64,000 nucleotides of DNA, taken from the NCBI GenBank assembly GCA_016720685.1, contig JADKKC010000010.1, forward strand, positions 11,264 through 75,263, given 5' to 3'. The position numbers and the translations under genes are program-made. Position 1 is the first letter of the stretch. Each line of letters opens with the position of its first letter. This DNA is from Zoogloea sp. (GTDB taxonomy: Bacteria; Pseudomonadota; Gammaproteobacteria; Burkholderiales; Rhodocyclaceae). The notes below the pieces were generated by a model. That model saw only the letters and a list, made by a program, of their open reading frames with translations, was not told where the DNA came from and ran no database searches. This document shows positions 16,115 through 25,281 of the stretch, one piece after another.

Positions 16115-16516
16115 TCAGCCCTCGCCGGTAAAGCGCCCCATCTGCCGCCGGTCGCGTTTGGTCGGGCGGCCGTGGAGGTTGGCGCCGGGCGTGGCGGCGA
16201 GCTTGCGCTGTTCGCGCTGGGCCTCGCGGGCGGTGATGCTGTCGGGGGTTTCCTCGTAAAGGGCCTGGGCAATGGTGGCGCTGCCGCGCTTGTCGGCGAT
16301 ACCCTTCACGAGCACGCAGAAATGCGTGTCGGCGATCTGGATGTCCACCCGGTCGCCGATCTTTACGTCGCGCGCGGGCTTGACCCGCACTTCGTTGAGC
16401 TGGATCTTGCCGCCGTCCACGGCTTCGGTCGCCTGGGTGCGGTGCTTGAAAAAGCGGGCCGCCCACAGCCATTTGTCGAGGCGGACGCGTGCGTCGAGGT
16501 CTTCTGTTGGTTTCAT
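16115..16516 (-). CDS. hslR: Hsp15-like S4-domain RNA-binding protein
   Basis: Ribosome-associated protein of 133 aa. The S4 RNA-binding domain is at about residues 10-70 (VRLDKWLWAARFFKHRTQAT, then GGKIQLNEVRVKPARDVKIG). The C-terminal basic tail ends near GRPTKRDRRQMGRF. In Escherichia coli Hsp15 binds stalled 50S subunits carrying nascent chains after heat shock. The start overlaps the regA stop by four bases, giving a regB-regA-hslR operon. Confidence 0.92.
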   Translation of the reverse strand: MKPTEDLDARVRLDKWLWAARFFKHRTQATEAVDGGKIQLNEVRVKPARDVKIGDRVDIQIADTHFCVLVKGIADKRGSATIAQALYEETPDSITAREAQREQRKLAATPGANLHGRPTKRDRRQMGRFTGEG

Positions 16517-17055
16517 TCCCTGACCGGCCGCTTGGCCAGTTTCCGTTGCAGTGTGCGACGGTGCATTTTAAGCGCGCGGGCGGTGGCCGAGATGTTTCCG
16601 TCGTTTTCGGCGAGCACGCGCTGGATGTGCTCCCATTCCAGCCGGTCCACCGACATCGGGCTGGCGGCTACTTCGTCGTCGATGAGCACGTCGGTTGCGG
16701 AGAGGGCCTTGAGGATGGCGTCCACGTCGGCCGGCTTGGCGAGGTACTGGGTGGCGCCGAGTTTGATCGCGTCCACGGTGGTGGCGATGCTGGCGTAGCC
16801 GGTGAGCACGAGGATGCGGCAGTCGGGGTTGGCGGCCAGCAGCGGCTTGATCAGGCGCAGGCCGGAACTGCCGCCGATGTTCAGGTCGAGCACCACGTAT
16901 TCGGGCTCGTGCTGGCGGGCGAGTTCGAGGGCGTTTTCCGGGTCGGCGGCGCCAAAGACGGTAAAGCCGCGCTGGCCCAGGGCGCGGGTGAGCACACGGT
17001 TGAAGGCGGGGTCGTCGTCGATGACGAGGATGTGGGGGGCGTCCTGCGGGTTCAT
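16513..17055 (-). CDS. regA: RegA/PrrA/ActR-type redox response regulator
   Basis: Response regulator of 180 aa. The receiver domain (about 8-122) has the acidic pocket VIDDDP and phosphoacceptor Asp57 within VVLDLNIGGSSGL. A short Fis-type helix-turn-helix follows (EHIQRVLAENDGNISATARA, then HRRTLQRKLAKRP), the near-invariant RegA signature. RegA-type regulators control respiration, carbon and nitrogen fixation and hydrogenase genes in response to redox state. Its start overlaps the regB stop by four bases. The hox operon in this window is a conceivable target, by inference only. Confidence 0.92.
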   Translation of the reverse strand: MNPQDAPHILVIDDDPAFNRVLTRALGQRGFTVFGAADPENALELARQHEPEYVVLDLNIGGSSGLRLIKPLLAANPDCRILVLTGYASIATTVDAIKLGATQYLAKPADVDAILKALSATDVLIDDEVAASPMSVDRLEWEHIQRVLAENDGNISATARALKMHRRTLQRKLAKRPVRE

Positions 17056-18311
17056 GGGCGAAGGGCTGCGATCGGAAGGGTGAGGGTAGCGATGGTGCCG
17101 CCGCCGGGGCGGGGCGCGAAGGCGATGTGGCCGCCGCAGCGCTCGACGGCGCCAAAGGCGAGCAGCAGGCCGATGCCGAGGCCGGCGCCGAGGCTGGGCG
17201 GCAGCTCGCGGCCGGCCTGCAATGATTCGGGGATGCCGGGGCCGCGGTCGAGAACGCGCACGACCAGGTGTTGGCCGTCGCTTCCGGCTTCGCATTCGAC
17301 GCCTTCGGGGCAGGCGTCGGCGGCGTTGTTGATCAGGTTGTGGATGGCCTGCTCCAGCGTGGTGTCGGCCACCAGCGAGGGCGCCGGGTGGCCGCAGTCG
17401 ATGCGGGCGGCGAGGCGCACGTGGGGGCGCAGGCTGCGCCAGCGGTCAATGATGCCGTGCAGCCAGGCGTCGGCCGGCAGGGTCGTGCCGCCTTCGGCGC
17501 GCAGGCTGCCGGCGCGCAGCGTGAGGCCGCCGAGAATGGCCTTGCAGTGGTCGATCTGGGTGCCGAGCAGGGCCGCGTCGGCGCGGGTTTCAGGGTCGAG
17601 GGCGGGGTTGCGGGCCAGTTCGCCGGCCAGAATCGCCATGGTGCCCAGCGGTGTGCCCAGTTCGTGGGCCGCGCCCGCGGCCAGGTTGCCCAGCGCGACG
17701 ATGCGCTCGCCCCGCAGGCGGGCCTCGCGGGCTTCGGCCAGGGCTTGGTCGCGGCTGCGGATCACGGCGGTCATGCGCACCACATACCAGACGATGACGC
17801 CCGCCGACAGGGCGAAGGTGAGCCACATGCCGGCCAGGTGCCAGTGCACGGCGAGGCCGGAGTCGTAGATGTCGAGCTGTTCGTTGAAATCCCACAGGAT
17901 TGAGTAGGCGGCCACCGCGAGCACGGCAAGGGCCCAGGCGTAGGGGGCCGACAGGGTTGCCGCGCCGATGGCGACGAGGGGCAGCAGCAGCGAGATCAGC
18001 GGATTGGTGGCGCCGCCGGTGAAGTACAGGAAGGCACTCCAGGCGGCGAGGTCGATGCATAGCTGGGCGAAGAGCTCGGCCGCGCTGACATCGCTGATGC
18101 GCGAGAGGCGCAGCCGGGTGAGGCCGTTGGCGACCAGCAGCGCAGCAGCCACCGGCAGCAGCGAGGCGCCGGGCAGGGGAATGTCGAGCAGCCAGGGCAC
18201 GATCAGCAGCACGCCGAACATCGCGGCGATGGACAGCCGGCGCAGCCCGATCAGGCGGCGCAGGGCATCGGTGGAGCTGGATGGGCGGGGCATGGTGGGC
18301 TCGGAAGGCAT
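17052..18311 (-). CDS. regB: RegB/PrrB/ActS-type redox sensor histidine kinase
   Basis: Membrane kinase of 419 aa with about six transmembrane helices (about 25-180). The quinone-sensing loop FTGGATNPL lies at about 97-105. The H-box AAGAAHELGTPLGTMAI places the phospho-accepting His at 216. A Cys occurs at 256, exactly 40 residues later, the same spacing as His225/Cys265 of Rhodobacter capsulatus RegB, where Cys265 is the redox switch. The ATPase domain has an N-box (EQAIHNLINNAADA) and G-boxes (DRGPGIPE, GLGIGL). An alternative start at Met7 is possible. It is translationally coupled to regA. Confidence 0.93.
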   Translation of the reverse strand: MPSEPTMPRPSSSTDALRRLIGLRRLSIAAMFGVLLIVPWLLDIPLPGASLLPVAAALLVANGLTRLRLSRISDVSAAELFAQLCIDLAAWSAFLYFTGGATNPLISLLLPLVAIGAATLSAPYAWALAVLAVAAYSILWDFNEQLDIYDSGLAVHWHLAGMWLTFALSAGVIVWYVVRMTAVIRSRDQALAEAREARLRGERIVALGNLAAGAAHELGTPLGTMAILAGELARNPALDPETRADAALLGTQIDHCKAILGGLTLRAGSLRAEGGTTLPADAWLHGIIDRWRSLRPHVRLAARIDCGHPAPSLVADTTLEQAIHNLINNAADACPEGVECEAGSDGQHLVVRVLDRGPGIPESLQAGRELPPSLGAGLGIGLLLAFGAVERCGGHIAFAPRPGGGTIATLTLPIAALRP

Positions 18312-18744
18312 CGGGGCATTATCCCCGAAGGGCCTGGCAGGAAGGGCCGGCCGATGCCTGGGTGACTCAGCTGGGTGGCGCAGTTGGGTGACTCAGCTGG
18401 TTGAAACAGACGCCGGGGGGAGGGCGGGCAGCGGTCGGCCAGCACCGAATTTAACGTGCCGGCCGGTAGGGCGGAATGTGGTGGATTGTCGCAGCGCCGC
18501 AGAGGTGTGGCGGCAGGCCGGCAGGGTGGGAAAACCGGTTTTCTCATCCATCCATAAATAGATTATTGCATTGCCAGGCGAATCAGGGCAAAGTCTTGCC
18601 TCGCGATCTTCAAGTAGTGTTGTTGTTGTCTGGTTCAGTACCCGCAGCCCTGCGGCAGTCTTTCCTTCATCACCCCGCCCTCTTGAGTTTCGCCCTATTC
18701 AGGGGCATTCCCTGTTTTTATTAGTTTTTTCAAGGATATTCAAA
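18312..18744. other. regB/csp intergenic region with long csp leader
   Basis: This 433-base spacer separates divergent regB and the cold-shock gene. It carries a 15-bp direct repeat (GGGTGACTCAGCTGG at 18360-18374 and 18386-18400) near regB. A distinctly A/T-richer 200-base stretch (about 18540-18744) precedes csp, as expected for the structured 5' leader of cold-shock genes. No further gene was seen. Confidence 0.55.
18360..18400 (+). repeat. 15-bp direct repeat upstream of regB
   Basis: GGGTGACTCAGCTGG is present twice with a period of 26 bases. Each copy contains TGACTCA, a palindromic heptamer, and the copies lie 49-89 bases upstream of the regB start. A two-site regulator-binding region is possible. 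Confidence 0.75.
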
Positions 18745-18951
18745 ATGGCAGCAGGTACCGTGAAGTGGTTCAATGATTCCAAGGGCTTCGGTTTCATCAC
18801 CCCGGAAGCCGGCGGTGACGATCTGTTCGCTCACTTCTCCGCTATTCAAGGCAAGGGTTTCAAGACCCTGACCGAAGGTCAGCGCGTGACTTTCGACGTG
18901 GTTTCCGGCCCCAAGGGTCAGCAAGCCGCCAACATCGTTCCGGTTGCTTAA
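18745..18951 (+). CDS. Cold-shock domain protein (CspA family)
   Basis: A 68-aa OB-fold nucleic-acid chaperone with both RNA-binding motifs: KWFNDSKGFGFI (RNP1, about 7-18) and DLFAHFSAI (RNP2, about 27-35). The start at 18745 follows AAGGATATTCAAA and gives the standard length; the frame upstream is leader sequence. The preceding leader of about 200 bases is A/T-rich, consistent with cold-induced translational control. A strong intrinsic terminator follows at 19045-19073. Confidence 0.96.
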   Translation: MAAGTVKWFNDSKGFGFITPEAGGDDLFAHFSAIQGKGFKTLTEGQRVTFDVVSGPKGQQAANIVPVA

Positions 18952-19044
18952 TTGCCGAACGATGCCGGCCGGCGCCAAGCGCCAGGCTGGTGGTAGTGCC
19001 AGGTAGCGTGGCCTGACTTTTCAGATCATGCTCCTGATGAAAAC

Positions 19045-19073
19045 AGCCCGGCTCATGCCGGGCTTTTTTTTTT
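19045..19073 (+). terminator. Rho-independent terminator of csp
   Basis: Perfect 8-bp stem AGCCCGGC/GCCGGGCT with loop TCAT, followed by a run of ten T residues. It lies about 95 bases after the csp stop. Confidence 0.93.
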
Positions 19074-19180
19074 GCCTGTCAGCGTTAGCGGTGGAATCTT
19101 TGCGTCGCTTGCAGGTGAGTTGTCGCCCCCACAAGGGCCCTGGATCGCATCGGGTGCTTCGCCGGGCTGGTGACATCGCC

Positions 19181-19208
19181 AAAGAAAAACGGCGCCCTGC
19201 GGCGCCGT
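19181..19208 (-). terminator. Rho-independent terminator of actP
   Basis: Perfect 8-bp stem ACGGCGCC/GGCGCCGT with loop CTGC at 19189-19208. Read on the minus strand it is followed by TTTTTCTTT. It lies just beyond the actP stop codon. Confidence 0.82.
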
Positions 19209-19261
19209 GAAAACCCCCGTTGACGAGGGTGGAGACTTTTTTTGGGTGTCGTGCCCTGGGC

Positions 19262-20932
19262 CTAGTGCGAGCTGGCGGAGGCGGCGCCGATGCCGGTTTG
19301 CGAGCGCACGTACTGGTCGTCGAAGCCGGCCTTGTCGGTCGTGGCGCGGGCGCTGCTGTCGGTTACCGAGAACAGCCAGGTGCAGAAGAAGGCCAGCGGC
19401 ATGGAGAACAGGGCCGGTTGCTCGTAGGGGAAGAGGGCTTCCTTGTTGCCGAGCACGACCACCCACACGGCCTTGGAGAGCACCACGAAGGTGACCGCCG
19501 AGACGAGGCCGGCGAGGCCGCCCAGGAGCGCGCCGCGGGTGGTGAGACCGCGCCAGTACATCGACAGGATCAGGATCGGGAAGTTGGCCGAGGCGGCGAT
19601 GCCGAAGGTCAGGCCGACGAGGAAGGCGATGTTCTGCTTCTCGAACAGGATGCCCAGCAGCACGGCCACCACGCCGAGACCGACGGTGGCGAACTTGGAG
19701 ACGCGCATTTCTTCGGTTTCGCTGGCGGTGCCCTTGCGGATCACCCGGGCGTAGATGTCGTGGGCGATGGACGAGGCGCCAGCCAGGGCCAGGCCCGACA
19801 CCACCGCGAGGATGGTCGCGAAGGCCACGGCGGACATGAAGCCGAGGAAGAGGTTGCCGCCGACCGCCTTGGCCAGGTGCATCACCGGCATGTTGCCGCC
19901 GCCGAGCATCTTGCCGGCGATGTTGCCGCCTTCGTAGTACTCGGGGTTGGTGCCGACGATGACGATCGCCATCAGGCCGAGGGCGCACACCACCATGAAG
20001 AAGTAGCCGATGCAGCCGCTGGCCACGAAGACGCTCTTGCGGGCTTCCTTGGCGTTGGGCACGGTGAAGAAGCGCATCATGATGTGCGGCAGGCCGGCGG
20101 TGCCGAACACGAGGCCCAGCGACAGCGACACGGCGGTGATGGGGTCGGCCATCAGGGTGCCGGTGCCCATCAGCTTGATGCCGTCCTTGTGCACTGCGAC
20201 CGCCTTTTGTGCGGCCGTTTCAAGGCTGAAGCCGAACTGGGAGAGCGACAGGAAGAGCAGCACGGTGCCGCCAAAGAGCATCAGGCAGGCCTTGATGATC
20301 TGCACCCAGGTGGTGGCGATCATGCCGCCGAAGGTGACATACACCACCATCAGCACGCCCACCACGACCACCGCGGTGGCGTAGTCGAGGCCGAACAGCA
20401 GCTTGATGAGCTGGCCCGCGCCAACCATCTGCACGATCAGGTAGAAGCACACCACCGTCAGCGAGCCGAAGGCGGCGAAGGTGCGGATGGTGCCCTGGTC
20501 GAGGCGGTAGGAGGCGATGTCGGCGAAGGTGAATTTGCCGAGGTTGCGCAGGCGTTCGGCCATCAGGAAGAGGATCACCGGCCAGCCGACGAAGAAGCCG
20601 ATGGCGTAGATGAAGCCGTCGAGGCCCTTCGAGAAGGTCATGGCCGACAGGCCGAGCAGGGTGGCGGCGGACATGTAGTCGCCCGCGATGGCCAGGCCGT
20701 TCTGAAAGCCGGTGATGCCGCCGCCGGCGGTGTAGAAGTCGGCGGTGGATTTGGTGCGGCTGGCCGCCCAGTAGGTGATGCCCATGGTGCTCATCACGAA
20801 CACGAAGAACATGCCGATGGCGGTCATGTTGAGCGGCTGCTTCTGGACGGCGCCGATGGCGTCGGCGGCGAAGGCTGCCGCGCCGGCGAGGCTCAGCAGC
20901 AGTGCCCCGAGGAGATGTTTGCGCGTGATCAC
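19262..20932 (-). CDS. actP: Cation/acetate symporter ActP
   Basis: Sodium:solute symporter family permease of 556 aa with an N-terminal signal-like segment (LLGALLLSLAGAAAFA) and about 13 transmembrane helices. Typical stretches include DFYTAGGGITGFQNGLAIAG and GTAGLPHIMMRFFTVPNAKE. ActP imports acetate and glycolate. The GTG start at 20932 overlaps the upstream DUF485 stop by four bases (GTGA), so the two are coupled; the longer open frame upstream is out-of-frame DUF485 sequence. An intrinsic terminator follows the gene. Confidence 0.94.
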   Translation of the reverse strand: MITRKHLLGALLLSLAGAAAFAADAIGAVQKQPLNMTAIGMFFVFVMSTMGITYWAASRTKSTADFYTAGGGITGFQNGLAIAGDYMSAATLLGLSAMTFSKGLDGFIYAIGFFVGWPVILFLMAERLRNLGKFTFADIASYRLDQGTIRTFAAFGSLTVVCFYLIVQMVGAGQLIKLLFGLDYATAVVVVGVLMVVYVTFGGMIATTWVQIIKACLMLFGGTVLLFLSLSQFGFSLETAAQKAVAVHKDGIKLMGTGTLMADPITAVSLSLGLVFGTAGLPHIMMRFFTVPNAKEARKSVFVASGCIGYFFMVVCALGLMAIVIVGTNPEYYEGGNIAGKMLGGGNMPVMHLAKAVGGNLFLGFMSAVAFATILAVVSGLALAGASSIAHDIYARVIRKGTASETEEMRVSKFATVGLGVVAVLLGILFEKQNIAFLVGLTFGIAASANFPILILSMYWRGLTTRGALLGGLAGLVSAVTFVVLSKAVWVVVLGNKEALFPYEQPALFSMPLAFFCTWLFSVTDSSARATTDKAGFDDQYVRSQTGIGAASASSH

Positions 20933-21240
20933 TTGGTGGCCTCCCGGATGATTTCGTTGTTGAGGCTGTCGAACTCGCCGTTGGCGCGGTGCACGAACCA
21001 GCCGGTCAGCAGCCACGAACCGATGATGATGACGGCCCCGATGGGGACGCCGATGGTGAGGGTGGCGCCGCTGGAGATGGGCGTGCGCAAGGCGTCCGGC
21101 GCAAAGGCCACGAGGGCCATCATTCCGTAGTAGCTGACCATCACGATGGCGGTGAGCATCAGCGCGAAACGGCTGCGCTTGCCTTCCAGTTCTGCGAATT
21201 TCGGATTCGCCCGCACTTTTTTGTAGATGTCTGCCGACAT
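20929..21240 (-). CDS. DUF485 inner-membrane protein partner of ActP
   Basis: A 103-aa protein with two transmembrane helices (about 27-48 and 60-83) and the DUF485 pattern of a cytoplasmic N terminus (NPKFAELEGKRSRFALMLTA), then YYGMMALVAFAP. DUF485 proteins (YjcH type) are almost always encoded immediately before actP and are thought to assist the symporter. The function is not established biochemically. Confidence 0.92.
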   Translation of the reverse strand: MSADIYKKVRANPKFAELEGKRSRFALMLTAIVMVSYYGMMALVAFAPDALRTPISSGATLTIGVPIGAVIIIGSWLLTGWFVHRANGEFDSLNNEIIREATK

Positions 21241-21370
21241 GATTCCTCCTGAACAGGTGCTTGGGTTTGTTGTGGTTTTTTATGGGGTGGTGACGGGGTG
21301 AGTGCTGTTCTCCTCCCCGGGTGGCGCTGTGCTGCGGTGGCAAGCTGTTTGCCCCCGCAGCCTGTGTGCC

Positions 21371-23161
<1,791 letters not shown>

Positions 23162-23224
23162 GGAGTGCTCCTTGCGAATTCAGTGAAAATGGGTAGGGCT
23201 GTCGGGCGATGCAGGGGCGACGTG

Positions 23225-23307
23225 GGGCGACTTCGGTCGCCCTCGGTGCGTTGAATTACCGGCAAGCCGTTGATCGGCGTCCGCGGGCGACTGAAGTCGC
23301 CCCTACA
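23225..23307. repeat. REP-like hairpins between etfA and acyl-CoA dehydrogenase
   Basis: Two hairpins of one family lie in the 152-base spacer: GGGCGAC-TTCG-GTCGCCC at 23225-23242 and GGGCGACT-GA-AGTCGCCC at 23285-23302, the latter followed by CTACA. The same theme recurs between etfB and etfA. They look like dispersed REP-type palindromes and may stabilise mRNA or set expression ratios. Confidence 0.8.
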
Positions 23308-23313
23308 AATGCT

Positions 23314-24249
23314 TCAGAGGGCGCCGACCAGCTGCGGAACCGCTTCGAACAGATCGGCCACCAGGCCGTAGTCGGCGACCTGGAAGATCGGGGCTTCGGG
23401 ATCCTTGTTGATCGCGACGATCACCTTGGAATCCTTCATGCCGGCCAGGTGCTGGATGGCGCCGGAGATGCCCACTGCGAGGTAGAGCTGCGGGGCGACG
23501 ATCTTGCCGGTCTGGCCGACCTGGTAGTCGTTGGGCACGAAGCCCGCATCCACGGCGGCGCGGGAGGCGCCCATGGCGGCGCCGAGCTTGTCGGCCAGGG
23601 GTTCGAGCACCGTGCGGTAGTTGTCGCCGCTGCCCATGCCGCGGCCACCGGAAACGATGACTTTTGCAGCGCCCAGTTCGGGGCGGGCGGACTTGGTCAG
23701 CTCGCGGCCGACCAGCTTCGACTGGCCCAGATCGGCGCCGGCGGCGATCGCCTCGACGGTGGCAGCGCCACTTTCGGCGGCCGCATCAAAGGCGGTCATG
23801 CGCACCGTGATGATCTTGATCGCGTCGGCCGACTTGACGGTGGCCAGCGCGTTGCCGGCGTAGATCGGGCGCACGAAGGTGTCGGCGGATTCGATGCTGA
23901 CGATGTCGGAAATCTGCGCCACGTCCAGCAGTGCGGCAACGCGCGGCAGCACGTTTTTGCCGAAGCTGCTGGCGGGGGCCAGCACATGGCTGTAGCCGCC
24001 GCTCTTGATGACATCGACCAGCAGCGCGGCAAGGTTCTCGGCGCCGGCTTCTGCGTAGGCGGCGGCATCCGCAAGCTTTACCTTGCTGACGCCGGCCAGC
24101 TTGGCGGCGGCTGCGGCCGCACCGCCGCAGGCCGAGCCCGCGACCAGCACGTCGATGTCTGCGCCGAGTTTGCTTGCGGCGGTAACGGTGTTGAGGGTGG
24201 CGGCCTTGAGGCCGGCGTTGTCGTGTTCGGCAATGACGAGGATGGGCAT
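23314..24249 (-). CDS. etfA: Electron transfer flavoprotein subunit alpha
   Basis: FAD-binding ETF alpha subunit of 311 aa. The N-terminal domain I is followed by the C-terminal FAD domain with the signature stretch GRGMGSGDNYR...GFVPNDYQVGQTG and the AINKDPEAPIFQVADYGLV motif. It takes electrons from acyl-CoA dehydrogenases and passes them to ETF-ubiquinone oxidoreductase. AGGAG precedes the start. It is separated from etfB by 118 bases that contain REP-like hairpins. Confidence 0.96.
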   Translation of the reverse strand: MPILVIAEHDNAGLKAATLNTVTAASKLGADIDVLVAGSACGGAAAAAAKLAGVSKVKLADAAAYAEAGAENLAALLVDVIKSGGYSHVLAPASSFGKNVLPRVAALLDVAQISDIVSIESADTFVRPIYAGNALATVKSADAIKIITVRMTAFDAAAESGAATVEAIAAGADLGQSKLVGRELTKSARPELGAAKVIVSGGRGMGSGDNYRTVLEPLADKLGAAMGASRAAVDAGFVPNDYQVGQTGKIVAPQLYLAVGISGAIQHLAGMKDSKVIVAINKDPEAPIFQVADYGLVADLFEAVPQLVGAL

Positions 24250-24281
24250 GGGTTTGTCTCCTGACTCGCGTTCTTTATTTC

Positions 24282-24305
24282 TGTAGGGGCGAATTCATTC
24301 GCCCG
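24282..24305. repeat. REP-like hairpin between etfB and etfA
   Basis: GGGCGAA-TTCA-TTCGCCC at 24287-24304, preceded by TGTAG, matches the design of the two hairpins upstream of the acyl-CoA dehydrogenase. A degenerate further copy (GGGCAGATGAACTCGCCC) lies at about 24326-24350. Confidence 0.8.
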
Positions 24306-24367
24306 TCGTGCGTGGGTTCCCTTCGGCGGGCAGATGAACTCGCCCGCGGAACTCGCCCGCGCGGGGC

Positions 24368-25117
24368 TCAGATCACCTTGGCTTCGTTCTTGAGTTTTTC
24401 CACAAGCTGAGCCACATCGGCCACCAGCACGCCGGCGCTGCGTTTGGCCGGCTCGACCACCTTGAGGGTGGTGAGGCGCGGCGTCACATCCACGCCCAGA
24501 TCGGCCGGCTTGAGGGTTTCAAGCGGCTTCTTCTTGGCCTTCATGATGTTCGGCAGGGTGGCGTAGCGCGGCTCGTTGAGGCGCAGGTCGGTGGTGATCA
24601 CGGCCGGCAGCGGCAGGGCCAGGGTTTCGAGGCCGCCGTCGATTTCGCGGGTGACGCGCACGCTGTCGCCGCTCACTTCAACCTTGGAGGCGAAGGTGGC
24701 CTGGGGCCAGCCGAGGAGGGCGGCGAGCATCTGGCCGGTCTGGTTGGAGTCGTCGTCGATGGCCTGCTTGCCCAGGATGACGAGACGCGGCTGTTCCTTG
24801 TCGACCACGGCCTTGAGCAGCTTGGCGACGGCCAGCGGCTGAAGATCCACGTCGGTTTCGGCCAGGATGCCGCGGTCGGCGCCGATGGCCATGGCGGTGC
24901 GCAGGGTTTCCTGGCACTGGGCGACGCCTGCCGAGAAGGCGACGACTTCGGTGGCGGTACCGGCTTCCTTGAGGCGCACGGCCTCTTCGACGGCGATCTC
25001 GTCGAAGGGGTTCATGGCCATCTTGATGTTGGCCAGCTCGACACCGCTCTGGTCGGCTTTGACGCGGATCTTGACGTTGTAATCGACGACTCGCTTGATG
25101 GGTACGAGAATTTTCAT
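24368..25117 (-). CDS. etfB: Electron transfer flavoprotein subunit beta
   Basis: AMP-binding ETF beta subunit of 249 aa beginning MKILVPIKRVVDYNVKIRVK, the standard N terminus. NPFDEIAVEEAVRLKE and the VILGKQAIDDDSNQTGQMLA segment (about 110-140) are family signatures. With EtfA it forms the soluble electron carrier for beta-oxidation enzymes. The start is preceded by GGAG. A perfect palindrome at 25172-25187 upstream could be its operator. Confidence 0.96.
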   Translation of the reverse strand: MKILVPIKRVVDYNVKIRVKADQSGVELANIKMAMNPFDEIAVEEAVRLKEAGTATEVVAFSAGVAQCQETLRTAMAIGADRGILAETDVDLQPLAVAKLLKAVVDKEQPRLVILGKQAIDDDSNQTGQMLAALLGWPQATFASKVEVSGDSVRVTREIDGGLETLALPLPAVITTDLRLNEPRYATLPNIMKAKKKPLETLKPADLGVDVTPRLTTLKVVEPAKRSAGVLVADVAQLVEKLKNEAKVI

Positions 25118-25171
25118 GTGAATGGGTCTCCGTTCTTGTGATCGAGGTACTCGCTACGACCCCAAGATTCG

Positions 25172-25187
25172 CAGACAAACTTGTCTG
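25172..25187. promoter_or_regulatory. Perfect inverted repeat in etfB/kinase divergent region
   Basis: CAGACAA-AC-TTGTCTG is a perfect 7+2+7 palindrome located 55 bases upstream of etfB and about 95 bases upstream of the divergent sensor kinase. Its size suits a dimeric repressor such as a TetR- or GntR-type protein. The binding protein is not identified here. Confidence 0.5.
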
Positions 25188-25223
25188 AAGTTTCGTGAAA
25201 ATGTACTCAATCTTGTCGGGCGC

Positions 25224-25251
25224 CTGACGTTTGCCGACGGCTGGCTAGAAT
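25224..25251 (+). promoter_or_regulatory. Candidate promoter of PAS hybrid kinase gene
   Basis: CTGACG (25224-25229) and TAGAAT (25246-25251) are separated by 16 bases, giving a moderate sigma-70-like match 30 bases before the start codon. Confidence 0.35.
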
Positions 25252-25281
25252 CAACAGACACGTGATGAAACTGGAGTGGCA

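Larger units (their letters stand above)
18952..19261. other. csp/actP convergent intergenic region
   Basis: This 310-base region between convergent csp and actP holds two rho-independent terminators, one per strand, and nothing else that could be supported. Confidence 0.6.
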
